DNA from: Cytobacillus oceanisediminis
GTDB lineage: Bacteria; Bacillota; Bacilli; Bacillales; Cytobacillaceae
Length of the DNA: 64,000 bases
Assembly (NCBI RefSeq): GCF_022811925.1
Contig: NZ_CP065511.1
Span: 1,171,501 to 1,235,500, forward strand
Reading direction: 5' to 3'
This document shows, in pieces, positions 33,448-41,904 of this stretch (its first letter is position 1; each line of letters begins with the position of its first letter). Both the position numbers and the translations under genes were made by a program. Under the pieces are notes generated by a model that did no database searches, was not told where the DNA came from, and worked only from the letters and a program-made list of their open reading frames with translations.

Positions 33448-35322
33448 ATGAGGAATGTGCAGCTAGTCAAGGCAGAAATCAGCCGGTTAAGCGAATTGCT
33501 GAAAAGCAGCCAATCTCAGGATGGCTCATGGGCGTATCCTTTTGAAATTGGAATCATGACTGATGCTTATATGATTATCCTTTTGCGGACGCTTAACACG
33601 AAGGATGAAACGCTCATTCAAAAATTGGCGGAGAGAATTGAAAGCCGCCAGGATAAGAGTGGTGCGTGGAAGCTTTTTAGAGACGAAAAAAAAGGGAACT
33701 TATCTTTAACCATTGAAGCCTATTACGCCCTTTTGTACTCAGGCTATAGACAGAGGCATGATCCGCATCTGGCAGCTGCAAGGAAATTTATTTTATCAAA
33801 GGGCGGGATAAAAAAAGCAGGATTATTTACGAAAATCTTGCTTGCCATGACAGGCCAATATCCATGGCCGGCTGTTTTTCCAGTGCCCATCGAAATTGTG
33901 CTGCTTCCTCCATCCAGCCCAATCAGCATCTACCAGCTTTCGAGCTTTGCCAGAATTAATCTCCTGCCGGTTATCCTGCTTGGCAGCAAAAAATTCAGGA
34001 GAAGAACGGAAAATAGTCCGGATCTGGATGAAATCTATGGAACAAGGGACAGGGAAGAGCTATGGGAAGAAAGACGTTCTGATGAATGGAGAGAACTTGG
34101 TAACATTCTTACCGGCATGGCCGAAAGCTTAATTGGAATTCCTGAACGTCTCCGCAGTATGGCATATGAGGGAACAAAGCAATATATGCTCGAGCGGATT
34201 GAACCGGATGGAACATCATTAAATTATTTCAGCAGCACTTTTTATATGATTTTTGCCCTCCTCGCTCTAGGCTACTCTCCCAAAGATCCAGTCATCATCA
34301 AGGCGGTGAAGGGATTAAAGGGAATGTCCTGTACAATAGATGGACATATCCATTTTCAATTCACTGACGCTAAAGTATGGAATACGGCTTTAATTTCCCA
34401 CGCCCTCCAGGAGGCAGGTGTAGATGAATCAGATGCGGCGATTCTTAAAGCAAATAAATATTTGCTGTCAAAGCAGCAAACCCGTCACGGAGACTGGACG
34501 GTCCACAACCGCAAGGGACTTCCTGGAGGCTGGGGATTTTCAGACTTCAACACTACCCATCCTGATGTGGACGATACGACCGCCAGTCTGAGAAGCATTC
34601 ACAATCAAACAGGAGCTGCTGTCGAGAAATCCAGGCAGAGAGGAGTACAATGGGCTCTATCCATGCAAAACCGTGATGGGGGGTGGCCGGCATTTGAAAA
34701 AAATGTGGATAGCCGCCTGCTGAATCTAATTCCCATTCAAGGAGCAGAGTTTATTCTCACCGATCCGTCCACAGCAGATTTAACTGGCAGAACCATTGAA
34801 TATTTAGGCATCTTCACTACAGGAGCTGAACCTTCAATTAAAAGAGGAATAGGCTGGCTGAAAAAGAATCAGAGAAGAGACGGTTCCTGGTATGGACGCT
34901 GGGGGATTTGCTATCTGTATGGAACCTGGGCAGCCCTTACCGGCCTCGCCGCTGCAGGGGAAAAGAAAGATGAAGAGTACATCAGAAAAGCGGTTGAGTG
35001 GCTGAAGTCTGTGCAGAATGAAGACGGCGGCTGGGGAGAATCCTGCAGAAGCGATATGGAAAAACGCTATGTTCCATTGGGAAGCAGTACATTAACACAT
35101 ACTGCCTGGGCCGTGGATGCTTTAATTGCCGTTTCTAATGAAAACAGCCCTGAGATCAGGAAAGGCATTGCCTTCCTGATTCGCGAGGGCCAAAGAAATG
35201 ACTGGACGACAGATTACCCAAAAGGGCAAGGAATGGCCGGCTTCCTATACATGCACTATCACAGCTACCGGTATATTTGGCCGCTATTGGCACTAGGCCA
35301 TTATGAAAAGAAATTTATGTAA
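33448..35322 (+). CDS. sqhC: squalene-hopene / sporulenol cyclase (SqhC-like)
   Basis: 624 residues of the prenyltransferase/terpene cyclase alpha-alpha barrel. The catalytic acid motif is D-V-D-D-T-T (Asp373-Thr378), and several QW repeats are present (QNRDGGWPAFEKNV, QRRDGSWYGRWG, QNEDGGWGES). In Bacillus the enzyme cyclises squalene or tetraprenyl-beta-curcumene to hopanoids or sporulenes that strengthen membranes, notably of spores. The local resemblance to B. subtilis SqhC is strong throughout (for example YPWPAVFPVPIEIVLLPPS). Either the ATG at 33448 or the GTG at 33457 could be the start, since GAGGG lies between 33442 and 33446. Confidence 0.9.
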   Translation: MRNVQLVKAEISRLSELLKSSQSQDGSWAYPFEIGIMTDAYMIILLRTLNTKDETLIQKLAERIESRQDKSGAWKLFRDEKKGNLSLTIEAYYALLYSGYRQRHDPHLAAARKFILSKGGIKKAGLFTKILLAMTGQYPWPAVFPVPIEIVLLPPSSPISIYQLSSFARINLLPVILLGSKKFRRRTENSPDLDEIYGTRDREELWEERRSDEWRELGNILTGMAESLIGIPERLRSMAYEGTKQYMLERIEPDGTSLNYFSSTFYMIFALLALGYSPKDPVIIKAVKGLKGMSCTIDGHIHFQFTDAKVWNTALISHALQEAGVDESDAAILKANKYLLSKQQTRHGDWTVHNRKGLPGGWGFSDFNTTHPDVDDTTASLRSIHNQTGAAVEKSRQRGVQWALSMQNRDGGWPAFEKNVDSRLLNLIPIQGAEFILTDPSTADLTGRTIEYLGIFTTGAEPSIKRGIGWLKKNQRRDGSWYGRWGICYLYGTWAALTGLAAAGEKKDEEYIRKAVEWLKSVQNEDGGWGESCRSDMEKRYVPLGSSTLTHTAWAVDALIAVSNENSPEIRKGIAFLIREGQRNDWTTDYPKGQGMAGFLYMHYHSYRYIWPLLALGHYEKKFM

Positions 35323-35358
35323 AAAGGAAGCTCCGAATGATTGGGGCTTCCTTTTTTT
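35321..35358 (+). terminator. terminator of sqhC
   Basis: AAAAAGGAAGCTCC / GGGGCTTCCTTTTT 14-bp stem (one G-U) followed by Ts; it overlaps the stop codon. Confidence 0.88.
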
Positions 35359-35376
35359 ATTGGCTTATTAATTAGG

Positions 35377-35573
35377 GTTATTGCGGATAATTTTGAGGTT
35401 TCGCTCATAATACTGGAATATCGCCGATAAAACTGAGATTTCGCTCATAACTTTGAAGTTTCGCCGATAAATCCGAGATTTCGCTCATAACTTTGAAATT
35501 TCGCCGATAAAACCAAAATTTCGCTCATAACTTTGAAATTCCGCCCATAAAACCGAAAATTCGCTCATACTCC
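35377..35573 (+). repeat. tandem repeat, about 10 units of 20-21 bp (array 2)
   Basis: Two alternating unit types, TTTCGCTCATAACTTTGAA and TTTCGCCGATAAAACCGAG, give a 40-bp higher-order period. The shared core is CGC-N2-ATAA. It fills the gap between the convergent sqhC and the membrane protein gene and touches the latter's stop codon. Confidence 0.85.
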
Positions 35574-35576
35574 TGC

Positions 35577-36092
35577 TCATTTTCTTTTCTCCTCATCAAT
35601 CAGCTGGCAGTCTGCTGAGGAATCATCTTTATTTTTATCAAACCAGAGCTTGTACATGGCCTTACCGTCACTAAGCGTGCCATCTGCCATATCCATTGGC
35701 AGCAGGGCGAAAAAGACGTAATAAAAGGAGAAATATACAAATTGGTACCACAGCATGTTAGCTTCCAGAATGACCATCCGGATCAGGTAATTTACAATAA
35801 AAATACTGCCTATGTTAAAAATAGACCCTCCTAAAAAGATAAGAGATTTGGTCAGTTTATTGTTGTATTTTAAAGAGGTAAACTCACACCCTCCATACCA
35901 GAAGTAAAACCGTCTAACCTCCAAAAACCTCATTGAGAATAGTATTTTGCCTGTGCCAATGATAACTCGGATCCCTTTTCCTCCAAAAATGCCTGCAAAG
36001 AAGATATGTCCCAATAAATGAATCAGTGTGACCACCGGGTAAACCACAAAAAAAGCTTGAATGAATTTCAAAAAATCATCATACCCAAACAC
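35577..36092 (-). CDS. M50 site-2-protease-like membrane protein lacking the catalytic Glu
   Basis: 171 residues, about four membrane helices. The first helix contains LIHLLGHIFFAGIFGG, which lines up with the HExGH metal motif of M50 proteases (usually HELGHAL.A..FG) but has Leu in place of the catalytic Glu while both His remain. The second motif region ALLPMDMADGTLSDGK resembles the LLPIPPLDGG Asp motif. Proteins of this fold without Glu would not be normal proteases. Function unknown. It is transcribed alone, toward the tandem repeat array 2. Confidence 0.6.
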   Translation of the reverse strand: MFGYDDFLKFIQAFFVVYPVVTLIHLLGHIFFAGIFGGKGIRVIIGTGKILFSMRFLEVRRFYFWYGGCEFTSLKYNNKLTKSLIFLGGSIFNIGSIFIVNYLIRMVILEANMLWYQFVYFSFYYVFFALLPMDMADGTLSDGKAMYKLWFDKNKDDSSADCQLIDEEKRK

Positions 36093-36249
36093 GGGAGGAC
36101 CTCCATTTCAATAGATGTATGAAAAATCTGCGCAATGCAGCATCATTATTTGTTTGCCTACCCCATGTCTACCCCGCATTTTTCCGTATTAACGTACATT
36201 CTTTTTCCATATTTCCCATATTGATTGAAAGAGTCCGACCATCTGCTAC

Positions 36250-36282
36250 GTCTCAGGTCTTATTTAAAAATAAAGCTGAGGC
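36250..36282 (+). promoter_or_regulatory. inverted repeat upstream of liaI
   Basis: GTCTCAG / CTGAGGC (one G-U) outside and TTATTT / AAATAA inside, 58 bp before the liaI start. Without a T tract it is not a terminator; it may be the LiaR-regulated promoter region or an RNA element. Confidence 0.35.
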
Positions 36283-36339
36283 TCGTTATAGCATTTACAC
36301 AATACAGGTAAGATGAAATCAAGAAAGGAGGAAACGAAA

Positions 36340-36687
36340 ATGAAAAAACTTGGATTACTGATAGCAGGTGGAATTGCAGCCATGGTGCTGATTTCAAATC
36401 TGGGCCCGATCGTGGGTCTGGCAGTAAGTGCGGCGATTCTATACTTTGTGTTTAAACAATTTATAAAAGCAGAAAGCACGATGGCAAAAATCGGCTATGG
36501 AATCATTGGGTTCATCGCTTTGATGGCCACGGCTTCCAACTTTCCGGCAATCTTAGGGCTTGCAGCTGCATACGTTCTTTATCTGGTCTATAAAAAGTGG
36601 AACGATTCAAGCTCAAGTGTAATGGAAGAAGACAATGACCCTTTTGCTAACTTTGAAAAGCAATGGGCGGATTTAAACAGAAACTAA
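36340..36687 (+). CDS. liaI: LiaI-like membrane protein of the cell-envelope stress response
   Basis: 115 residues with three to four hydrophobic segments (MKKLGLLIAGGIAAMVLIS..., then two more) and an acidic C-terminal tail (EEDNDPFANFEKQWADLNRN) like that of B. subtilis LiaI. AAAGGAGG is eight bases before the ATG. LiaI anchors LiaH at the membrane when cell-wall antibiotics act. It lies 16 bp before liaH, giving the normal liaIH pair. Confidence 0.8.
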   Translation: MKKLGLLIAGGIAAMVLISNLGPIVGLAVSAAILYFVFKQFIKAESTMAKIGYGIIGFIALMATASNFPAILGLAAAYVLYLVYKKWNDSSSSVMEEDNDPFANFEKQWADLNRN

Positions 36688-36703
36688 AAAAGGAGAGATA
36701 GAA

Positions 36704-37336
36704 ATGGCAAACCTATTAACGAGAATCAAAGATACAGTAATGGCAGACCTTCATGAAGCATTGGATAAAAAGGAGAAAAAGAATCCAATCTCACTCTTAA
36801 ACCAATACCTTCGTGAATGTGAGCGTGAAACCGAAAAGGTCCGCAAGCTTTTGGAACGTCAGTATACATTGAAGGAAGAGTTTACCCGAGAATACGAACA
36901 GGCGAAAAACCTTGCAGACAAACGCAAGCGCCAGGCAGAGGTTGCCACGCAGGCTGGTGAAGAAGAACTCTATCAGTTTGCAGCTCAGGAGCAAATGCAG
37001 TATGAAGAGCGTGCCAGCCGTTTGAAGGATCTCCTGAACCAGGCAGTACAGCAAATGGGTGATCTTGAAAGAAAATACGAGGAAATGAAGCACAAACTGA
37101 AGGATATGCACATCCGCCGCATGGAGCTGATGGGCCGTGAAAACATCACACGTGCCAACCACCAAATGGATAAAGTGCTTGATCAAAACAATGATAAGTC
37201 CTTTACAAGATTCCAGGAAATCGAATCCTATCTTGACCGTCTTGAACACCAGGTGAAAAGCTCCTATCACCGCAGCACAATCGATGCCCGCATCGCCCAG
37301 CTGGAAAAAGAGATGGAGAAGAAGCCTGTATTGTAA
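36704..37336 (+). CDS. liaH: PspA/IM30-family phage-shock protein LiaH
   Basis: 210 residues, almost entirely charged coiled coil (heptads from about residue 25 to 205), with no membrane helix. The N-terminus MANLLTRIKDTVMADLHEALDKKE is the amphipathic membrane-binding helix of the PspA family. It forms large oligomers that protect the membrane and is strongly induced through LiaRS by bacitracin, vancomycin or daptomycin. It is co-transcribed with liaI and followed by a hairpin at 37469. Confidence 0.88.
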   Translation: MANLLTRIKDTVMADLHEALDKKEKKNPISLLNQYLRECERETEKVRKLLERQYTLKEEFTREYEQAKNLADKRKRQAEVATQAGEEELYQFAAQEQMQYEERASRLKDLLNQAVQQMGDLERKYEEMKHKLKDMHIRRMELMGRENITRANHQMDKVLDQNNDKSFTRFQEIESYLDRLEHQVKSSYHRSTIDARIAQLEKEMEKKPVL

Positions 37337-37467
37337 TTGTTTCAGATAAAACTAAGCTAGAAAAAGTCTGAAATAAACAAAATACAAAAATTAATCCTGG
37401 CCTGTAATATCTTTTTCCCAAAAAAGATAAAAACTCTTTCTATTTTATGAACAAAAAATGGTATTCT

Positions 37468-37498
37468 AAAAAGGCGTAGGGATACTGCGCCTTTTAAA
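37468..37498 (+). terminator. hairpin after liaH
   Basis: AAAAGGCGTAG / CTGCGCCTTTT 11-bp stem (one G-U), GGATA loop; the T tract is short. It could partly separate liaIH from liaFSR. Confidence 0.55.
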
Positions 37499-37505
37499 GT
37501 CTATA

Positions 37506-37883
37506 ACTGTCTAGCTTTGTCTAGCTCCAGCGCCTACCTCTCGAGGTCACAAGCATGTCTTGTTGCGGCTCCTAGGGACTCGGGGTCATAAGCCGTTTCC
37601 TTTCAGAAGTAAGAACGCCTTCTTACAGGAACCGTCTTATGCCTGAGGCCCGCAGGATGCGGGTCATGCAGACGTTGCCACAGGACGTGGCGCTCTTAGT
37701 CTGCGTTCCTTGAAAGGGCAGTCGCCTCCACATTTCGGGCAATCCTCCCAAAAAGGCAAAGAACGCCTTTCCGTGAGGCTCGTCTTGTGCTTGTCGGGGG
37801 TGAGCACCAAGGGAAAGCTTCCTTGGATGTTCTTCGCAGGAACAAGCGTTTTTGGCTTGTTCCGAAGGCGCTTCCGCTTTTCT
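37506..37883. repeat. self-complementary dispersed repeat, long modular form (378 bp)
   Basis: Same ends and core as 31116-31239: CTAGCTCCAGCGCCTAC, TCGAGGTCACAAGC, the CCTCCCAAAAAGGCAAAG segment, CTTGTGCTTGTCGGGGGTG and AAGGCGCTTCCGCTTTTCT. Extra hairpin modules are inserted at two points: about 190 bp after CACAAGC (including GTCATAAGCC...TCTTATGCC and GACG...CGTGG parts) and about 60 bp before the 3' end (CCAAGG/CCTTGG and GGAACAAGC/GCTTGTTCC). It occupies most of the 580-bp gap between liaH and liaF, where liaG is found in B. subtilis. Confidence 0.82.
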
Positions 37884-37917
37884 TATCATTCCATATACAC
37901 AGAAGGGGGGATGCCTC

Positions 37918-38652
37918 ATGAACATTAACAACAAAAGCGATTATATGAGCTGGATTATCATATTGGGCTTTGTCTTTCTCTTTGTGGAAATAGCCTTTTT
38001 TAATAGCGGCGTGTTATTCTCTCTTCTTGTGCCAATTGGAATGGTATATATCGGAAGAAAGAGGATGCCTAAGAGCTCCGGAAAATGGCTTTTCTGGCTT
38101 GGGCTAATTTTTCTGCTCATCAATATTTTCAGCATGATGACACTGAAATTTTTCCTGCTGGCGATTCTGATTCACCTGCTGATTCAGTTTGGGCAGTCCA
38201 AAAAAGACCCTAAACGGATTCTGCCGGAGTTCAAGGAACCGGCAGTGAATCTCCAGAAGGAAACAGTCATTAAAAAGAATCCTCTTTTTTCCAATATATT
38301 TGTCGGCCAGCAAAAAACACCTGAGCAAGTATATGAATGGAATGATATAAATATCCAGACCGGCATAGGCGATACGGTCATAGACTTAAGCTATACGGTT
38401 ATTCCCAAGGGAGAAACCGTTATTTTCATCCGGAACTTCATCGGAAATGTGCAGGTGCTTGTGCCCTACGACGTGGAGGTTAGTGTCAGCCATTCAGCCA
38501 TTGTGGGTAAGGCCAGAATCTTCGAGCACGAAGAATCAAAGATGTTTAACCAGCTCCTTCAGCTTCAGACGCCTGGCTATGATCAATCAGGACAGCGCGT
38601 TAAGATTTTCACTTCACTTGCAGTCGGGGATATCGAGGTGAAGCGCGTATGA
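37918..38652 (+). CDS. liaF: LiaF, inhibitor of the LiaRS two-component system
   Basis: 244 residues. About four membrane helices fill the N-terminal half, and the C-terminal half is a soluble beta domain (DINIQTGIGDTVIDLSYTVIPKGE...IFIRNFIGNVQVLVPYDVEV) typical of the DUF2154/YvqF family. AAGGGGGG is seven bases before the ATG at 37918. LiaF keeps LiaS in phosphatase mode without stress. The stop overlaps the liaS start, so LiaF and LiaS are translationally coupled. Confidence 0.87.
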   Translation: MNINNKSDYMSWIIILGFVFLFVEIAFFNSGVLFSLLVPIGMVYIGRKRMPKSSGKWLFWLGLIFLLINIFSMMTLKFFLLAILIHLLIQFGQSKKDPKRILPEFKEPAVNLQKETVIKKNPLFSNIFVGQQKTPEQVYEWNDINIQTGIGDTVIDLSYTVIPKGETVIFIRNFIGNVQVLVPYDVEVSVSHSAIVGKARIFEHEESKMFNQLLQLQTPGYDQSGQRVKIFTSLAVGDIEVKRV

Positions 38653-39665
38653 GTATCATTCAGCGGCAAATTGCCTGGGGAGCAGGCATGTCCCTCTTCA
38701 TTCTTGCTGTCCTGACAGCTTCTTTTTTTACGATGTTTCCCATTCCCGGCTGGCGGGATCTGTGGGAAACGGAAATACTCGATATTCCGTTTATCCTATT
38801 TGTGCCGAGCATAAGTCTGGCTCTTGGCCTGATCTTTGGATTATTGTCAGGCATTTACTGGCGCCGGCAGCTTTTTGCAGTAGATACTATGCTCCACCAG
38901 GTGGAGGAAGGCCGCCAATTGGATGTGCAGGAAACAGGTAAAGAATTGCATTCCATAGCAATCAGGGCCGAGAAGATTCAAAAGCATATGGCAGATCAGG
39001 CAAAGATTTCTCAAAAGCTGGCAAATGAAAAAGCGGAAGATATCGAGAACAGGATGCAGGAAATCGTTTCCCAGGAACGGAACAGGCTTGCACGCGAGCT
39101 TCACGACTCTGTCAGCCAGCAGCTGTTTGCAGCATCCATGATGATGTCCGCTATTACTGAAACCCAGCAGGATCCGGAAGGCAGGCAGGCAAAACAGCTG
39201 AAAATGGTGGAAGAAATGATCCATCAGTCACAGCTGGAAATGCGTGCCCTGCTGCTGCACCTTCGTCCAGCGGCCCTTAAGGGCAAAAGCCTCCAGGAAG
39301 GAATTGAAGAGCTTCTGGTCGAATTGCTTCAAAAAGTATCGATGGAGATTGAATGGAAGGTAGAGAATTTTCCGCTTGATAAAGGGGTGGAAGACCATCT
39401 TTTCCGCATTCTTCAGGAAGCTGTGTCCAATACACTCCGCCATTCCAAATCGCAAAATCTTGAAGTGCTCCTGATTCAAAGAGATGATTATGCCATACTC
39501 CGTGTGGCTGATGATGGAGTCGGTTTTGATGTAGAGGAAACGAGGGCTGGCTCTTACGGTCTGCAGAATATGTATGAACGTGCCGCTGAAGTTGGCGGAA
39601 GCATGAAAATCATCAGTGTAAGAAACAAAGGAACCCGTCTTGAAGTAAAGGTTCCGATTATGTAA
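38649..39665 (+). CDS. liaS: sensor histidine kinase LiaS
   Basis: 338 residues. Two N-terminal membrane helices (about 8-30 and 46-70) enclose a very short outside loop, an intramembrane-sensing layout. A HAMP-like coiled segment is followed by HisKA_3 with the phosphorylated His152 in RLARELHDSVSQQLFA and a HATPase domain (EAVSNTLRHSKS, VADDGVGFD, GSYGLQNM). The start overlaps liaF by four bases. It phosphorylates LiaR under cell-wall stress. Confidence 0.92.
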   Translation: MSIIQRQIAWGAGMSLFILAVLTASFFTMFPIPGWRDLWETEILDIPFILFVPSISLALGLIFGLLSGIYWRRQLFAVDTMLHQVEEGRQLDVQETGKELHSIAIRAEKIQKHMADQAKISQKLANEKAEDIENRMQEIVSQERNRLARELHDSVSQQLFAASMMMSAITETQQDPEGRQAKQLKMVEEMIHQSQLEMRALLLHLRPAALKGKSLQEGIEELLVELLQKVSMEIEWKVENFPLDKGVEDHLFRILQEAVSNTLRHSKSQNLEVLLIQRDDYAILRVADDGVGFDVEETRAGSYGLQNMYERAAEVGGSMKIISVRNKGTRLEVKVPIM

Positions 39666-39710
39666 ATAAATGTCTGCTTGAGGCAAGACTAAATTCTGAG
39701 GGTGAGGCCA

Positions 39711-40343
39711 ATGATTAAAGTTTTATTTGTGGATGACCATGAAATGGTTCGGATTGGAGTTTCTTCCTATTTGACGGCACAGCCGGATATAGAGGTTATA
39801 GGAGAAGCGGATAACGGGAATACAGCTATTGATCTGGCACTCGAATTGAGGCCGGATATCATTTTGATGGATCTCGTTATGAAAGAAATGGACGGCATAG
39901 AAGCGACCAGAAGAATCATTGAGCAATGGCCGGAAGCTAAGATCATCATTGTGACAAGCTTCCTTGATGATGAAAAAGTGTATCCGGCTTTGGAGGCAGG
40001 AGCGACAAGCTATATGCTGAAAACTTCTAAAGCCAGTGAAATTGCTGAGGCAGTCCGCTCGACCTATCATGGACAATCGGTGCTGGAGCCCGAAGTGACC
40101 GGTAAAATGATGGTGAAAATGAGGCAGAAAAACCAGCAGCTGCCCCATGAAGAGCTGACGAGCCGCGAGATGGAAATCCTTCTTTTGATGACAGAAGGTA
40201 AAACGAACCAGGAAATTGCCGACGAACTTTTCATTGCCTTAAAAACAGTCAAAACACATGTGAGTAATATATTAAGCAAGCTGCAGGTGCAGGACAGGAC
40301 CCAGGCAGTCATTTATGCCTTCAAGCACTCGCTGGTTAAATAA
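39711..40343 (+). CDS. liaR: response regulator LiaR (NarL/FixJ type)
   Basis: 210 residues. Receiver domain with the DD pair at residues 8-9, phosphorylated Asp54 (ILMDLVM), and switch residues T and K in IIVTSF and MLKTSKA. LuxR-type HTH at the C-terminus ([40 protein letters not shown]; read in the pieces LTSREMEIL and [11 protein letters not shown]). It should activate the liaIH promoter. The GTG at 39702 is upstream, but GAGGGTGAGG favours the ATG at 39711. Confidence 0.92.
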   Translation: MIKVLFVDDHEMVRIGVSSYLTAQPDIEVIGEADNGNTAIDLALELRPDIILMDLVMKEMDGIEATRRIIEQWPEAKIIIVTSFLDDEKVYPALEAGATSYMLKTSKASEIAEAVRSTYHGQSVLEPEVTGKMMVKMRQKNQQLPHEELTSREMEILLLMTEGKTNQEIADELFIALKTVKTHVSNILSKLQVQDRTQAVIYAFKHSLVK

Positions 40344-40351
40344 TGTTCTGG

Positions 40352-40381
40352 AGAGCTAATTATGATATTAGCTCTTTTTAT
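40352..40381 (+). terminator. terminator of the lia operon
   Basis: AGAGCTAAT / ATTAGCTCT perfect 9-bp stem followed by a T-rich tract. Confidence 0.85.
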
Positions 40382-40473
40382 TTTAGCCTGAATAATGAAC
40401 CAGAAAAAAATGATTCAGAATCGGCTCATAAGGGTAACAATAAAACCAAACAAAAAAATTTGGCGGTGATGAA

Positions 40474-41424
40474 ATGTCTGTGATTGCTTTATTGAAAAAA
40501 GGAAATAAATCATCGGGGATGGCGGCAATCGGAAATACGGCACTGGCGATTGCTAAAGGGCTGGCAGCTTTTGCAAGCGGGAGCGGGGCCATGCTTGCCA
40601 CAACCCTTCATTCTCTCGCTGATGCACTGAACCAAGGGTTTGTGTTTTTTGGCAGTGCGCTTGCGGAAAAGGCGCCAACCAAAAGATTCCCTACAGGATT
40701 TGGCCGGGTGATCAACTTGTTCGTATTAATTGCTGTTATCGTCATTTCCATCATGGCCTATGAAACGATACATAAAGGCTGGGAATTGATTCAGCATCCA
40801 AAGGAATCAACCGACCTCTGGCTCAATGTAGGAGTTATGCTTCTTGCCGTAGCTGTCGATGGATTTATTTTATTAAAAGCCATGAAAGAAATCGGCCATG
40901 AAACCAGGAATCCTGCCAAAGGATTTGGCATTGTGCCTGTTGCCTTTAAAAATGTCAGGCTTGCCTCCCCTCCAACACGCCTGGTCTTTTATGAAGATAT
41001 TATTGCGACATTTGGTGCCTTGCTTGCCCTTGTTTCAATTTTAATTGCTCATTTTACTGGACTTTACTTCCTGGATGGGGTCGGCACAATTTTAATTGGA
41101 CTGCTTCTGGTGGGCATCGCAGTGAAAATCGGATTTGAAAATACATTGGGCCTGATTGGAGTAGCTGCACCAAAAGATATTGAAGACCGTATCGCCCAAA
41201 TTATTCTCGGTGATCCTCAAGTCGTGGATATTAAACAGCTGCGGCTGATACAGGAGGGAAGAAGATATCATGTGGAAGGGTACATTGAGCTAGTCGAAGG
41301 CCTCACGCTTGCCGATGCGGATGATATAAAAATTGGTGTAAGAAATCAGCTGCTTGATGACCCTGATATTAGTGATGTAACTCTTGGTATTCTTGAAACA
41401 GACCAGATTCAGACGTGGAAATAA
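40474..41424 (+). CDS. cation diffusion facilitator (CDF) family transporter
   Basis: 316 residues with six predicted helices and a C-terminal cytoplasmic domain. The TM2 metal site HSLADALNQ matches the CDF consensus HxxxD. The equivalent TM5 site is FYEDIIATFGALLA, where Glu-Asp replaces the usual His-x3-Asp, so metal specificity may differ from that of zinc exporters. The family exports Zn2+, Mn2+, Fe2+ or Co2+ in exchange for protons. GGCGGTG precedes the ATG. Monocistronic, between two strong terminators. Confidence 0.87.
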   Translation: MSVIALLKKGNKSSGMAAIGNTALAIAKGLAAFASGSGAMLATTLHSLADALNQGFVFFGSALAEKAPTKRFPTGFGRVINLFVLIAVIVISIMAYETIHKGWELIQHPKESTDLWLNVGVMLLAVAVDGFILLKAMKEIGHETRNPAKGFGIVPVAFKNVRLASPPTRLVFYEDIIATFGALLALVSILIAHFTGLYFLDGVGTILIGLLLVGIAVKIGFENTLGLIGVAAPKDIEDRIAQIILGDPQVVDIKQLRLIQEGRRYHVEGYIELVEGLTLADADDIKIGVRNQLLDDPDISDVTLGILETDQIQTWK

Positions 41425-41429
41425 TAATG

Positions 41430-41462
41430 AAAAGGAAGCCTGCATTAAAGGCTTCCTTTTTT
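41430..41462 (+). terminator. terminator of the CDF transporter gene
   Basis: AAAAGGAAGCCT / AGGCTTCCTTTT perfect 12-bp stem followed by Ts. Confidence 0.9.
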
Positions 41463-41608
41463 AGTGAGTATAATTTTTCCTTACCAGCGGAACCCCAGAT
41501 CCTAAAAAATGCACATTATGCTGGAAAATGTAGGCTAATACCCATTGCTTTTGAATTGAAGAAATATTAAAATAAAACTAACTTATTTGAAATGGAGGTG
41601 GAGAAGAG

Positions 41609-41743
41609 ATGATTGGAACTGTTTTGGCACGTGGTGAATGGATTGAATTCCTGACAATTTACCGTGCAATTTTTCATGGCTTTGCTGTTAACGGGACAAG
41701 TCTGTCCTTTTTTAGCAAATTTCATATGAAAACAAAACAGTGA
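41609..41743 (+). CDS. short ORF of 44 codons with strong ribosome site, upstream of the ABC-F leader
   Basis: Begins MIGTVLARGEWIEFLTIYRA and ends SKFHMKTKQ. ATGGAGGTGGAG gives a strong ribosome site and a terminator follows at 41779, so this looks like an independent small transcription unit. No membrane segment and no family recognised. It could also be a first regulatory ORF in the ABC-F leader if the terminator at 41779 is conditional. Confidence 0.5.
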   Translation: MIGTVLARGEWIEFLTIYRAIFHGFAVNGTSLSFFSKFHMKTKQ

Positions 41744-41778
41744 GAACATCTCTTTAACGCGCATTTCAGGAACGGTGA

Positions 41779-41808
41779 AGGGGGCTTCTTCAAGCTCTCT
41801 TTTTTTTA
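41779..41808 (+). terminator. terminator after the 44-codon ORF
   Basis: AGGGGGCTT / AAGCTCTCT stem (9 bp, two G-U pairs), CTTC loop, T8. Confidence 0.7.
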
Positions 41809-41851
41809 TTCCGTTTTAGGGCAGTAAAGTCCGCTTCAGGATATAAAAATC

Positions 41852-41879
41852 TTGATGGGGAAACTGCCGCCCGTATCAT
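41852..41879 (+). promoter_or_regulatory. possible promoter of the ABC-F leader transcript
   Basis: TTGATG, 16 bp, TATCAT. A start near 41886 would give a leader of about 160 bases that includes the leader ORF and the attenuator. Confidence 0.5.
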
Positions 41880-41904
41880 TCTGATAAAAAAGCACACAGT
41901 TTAG

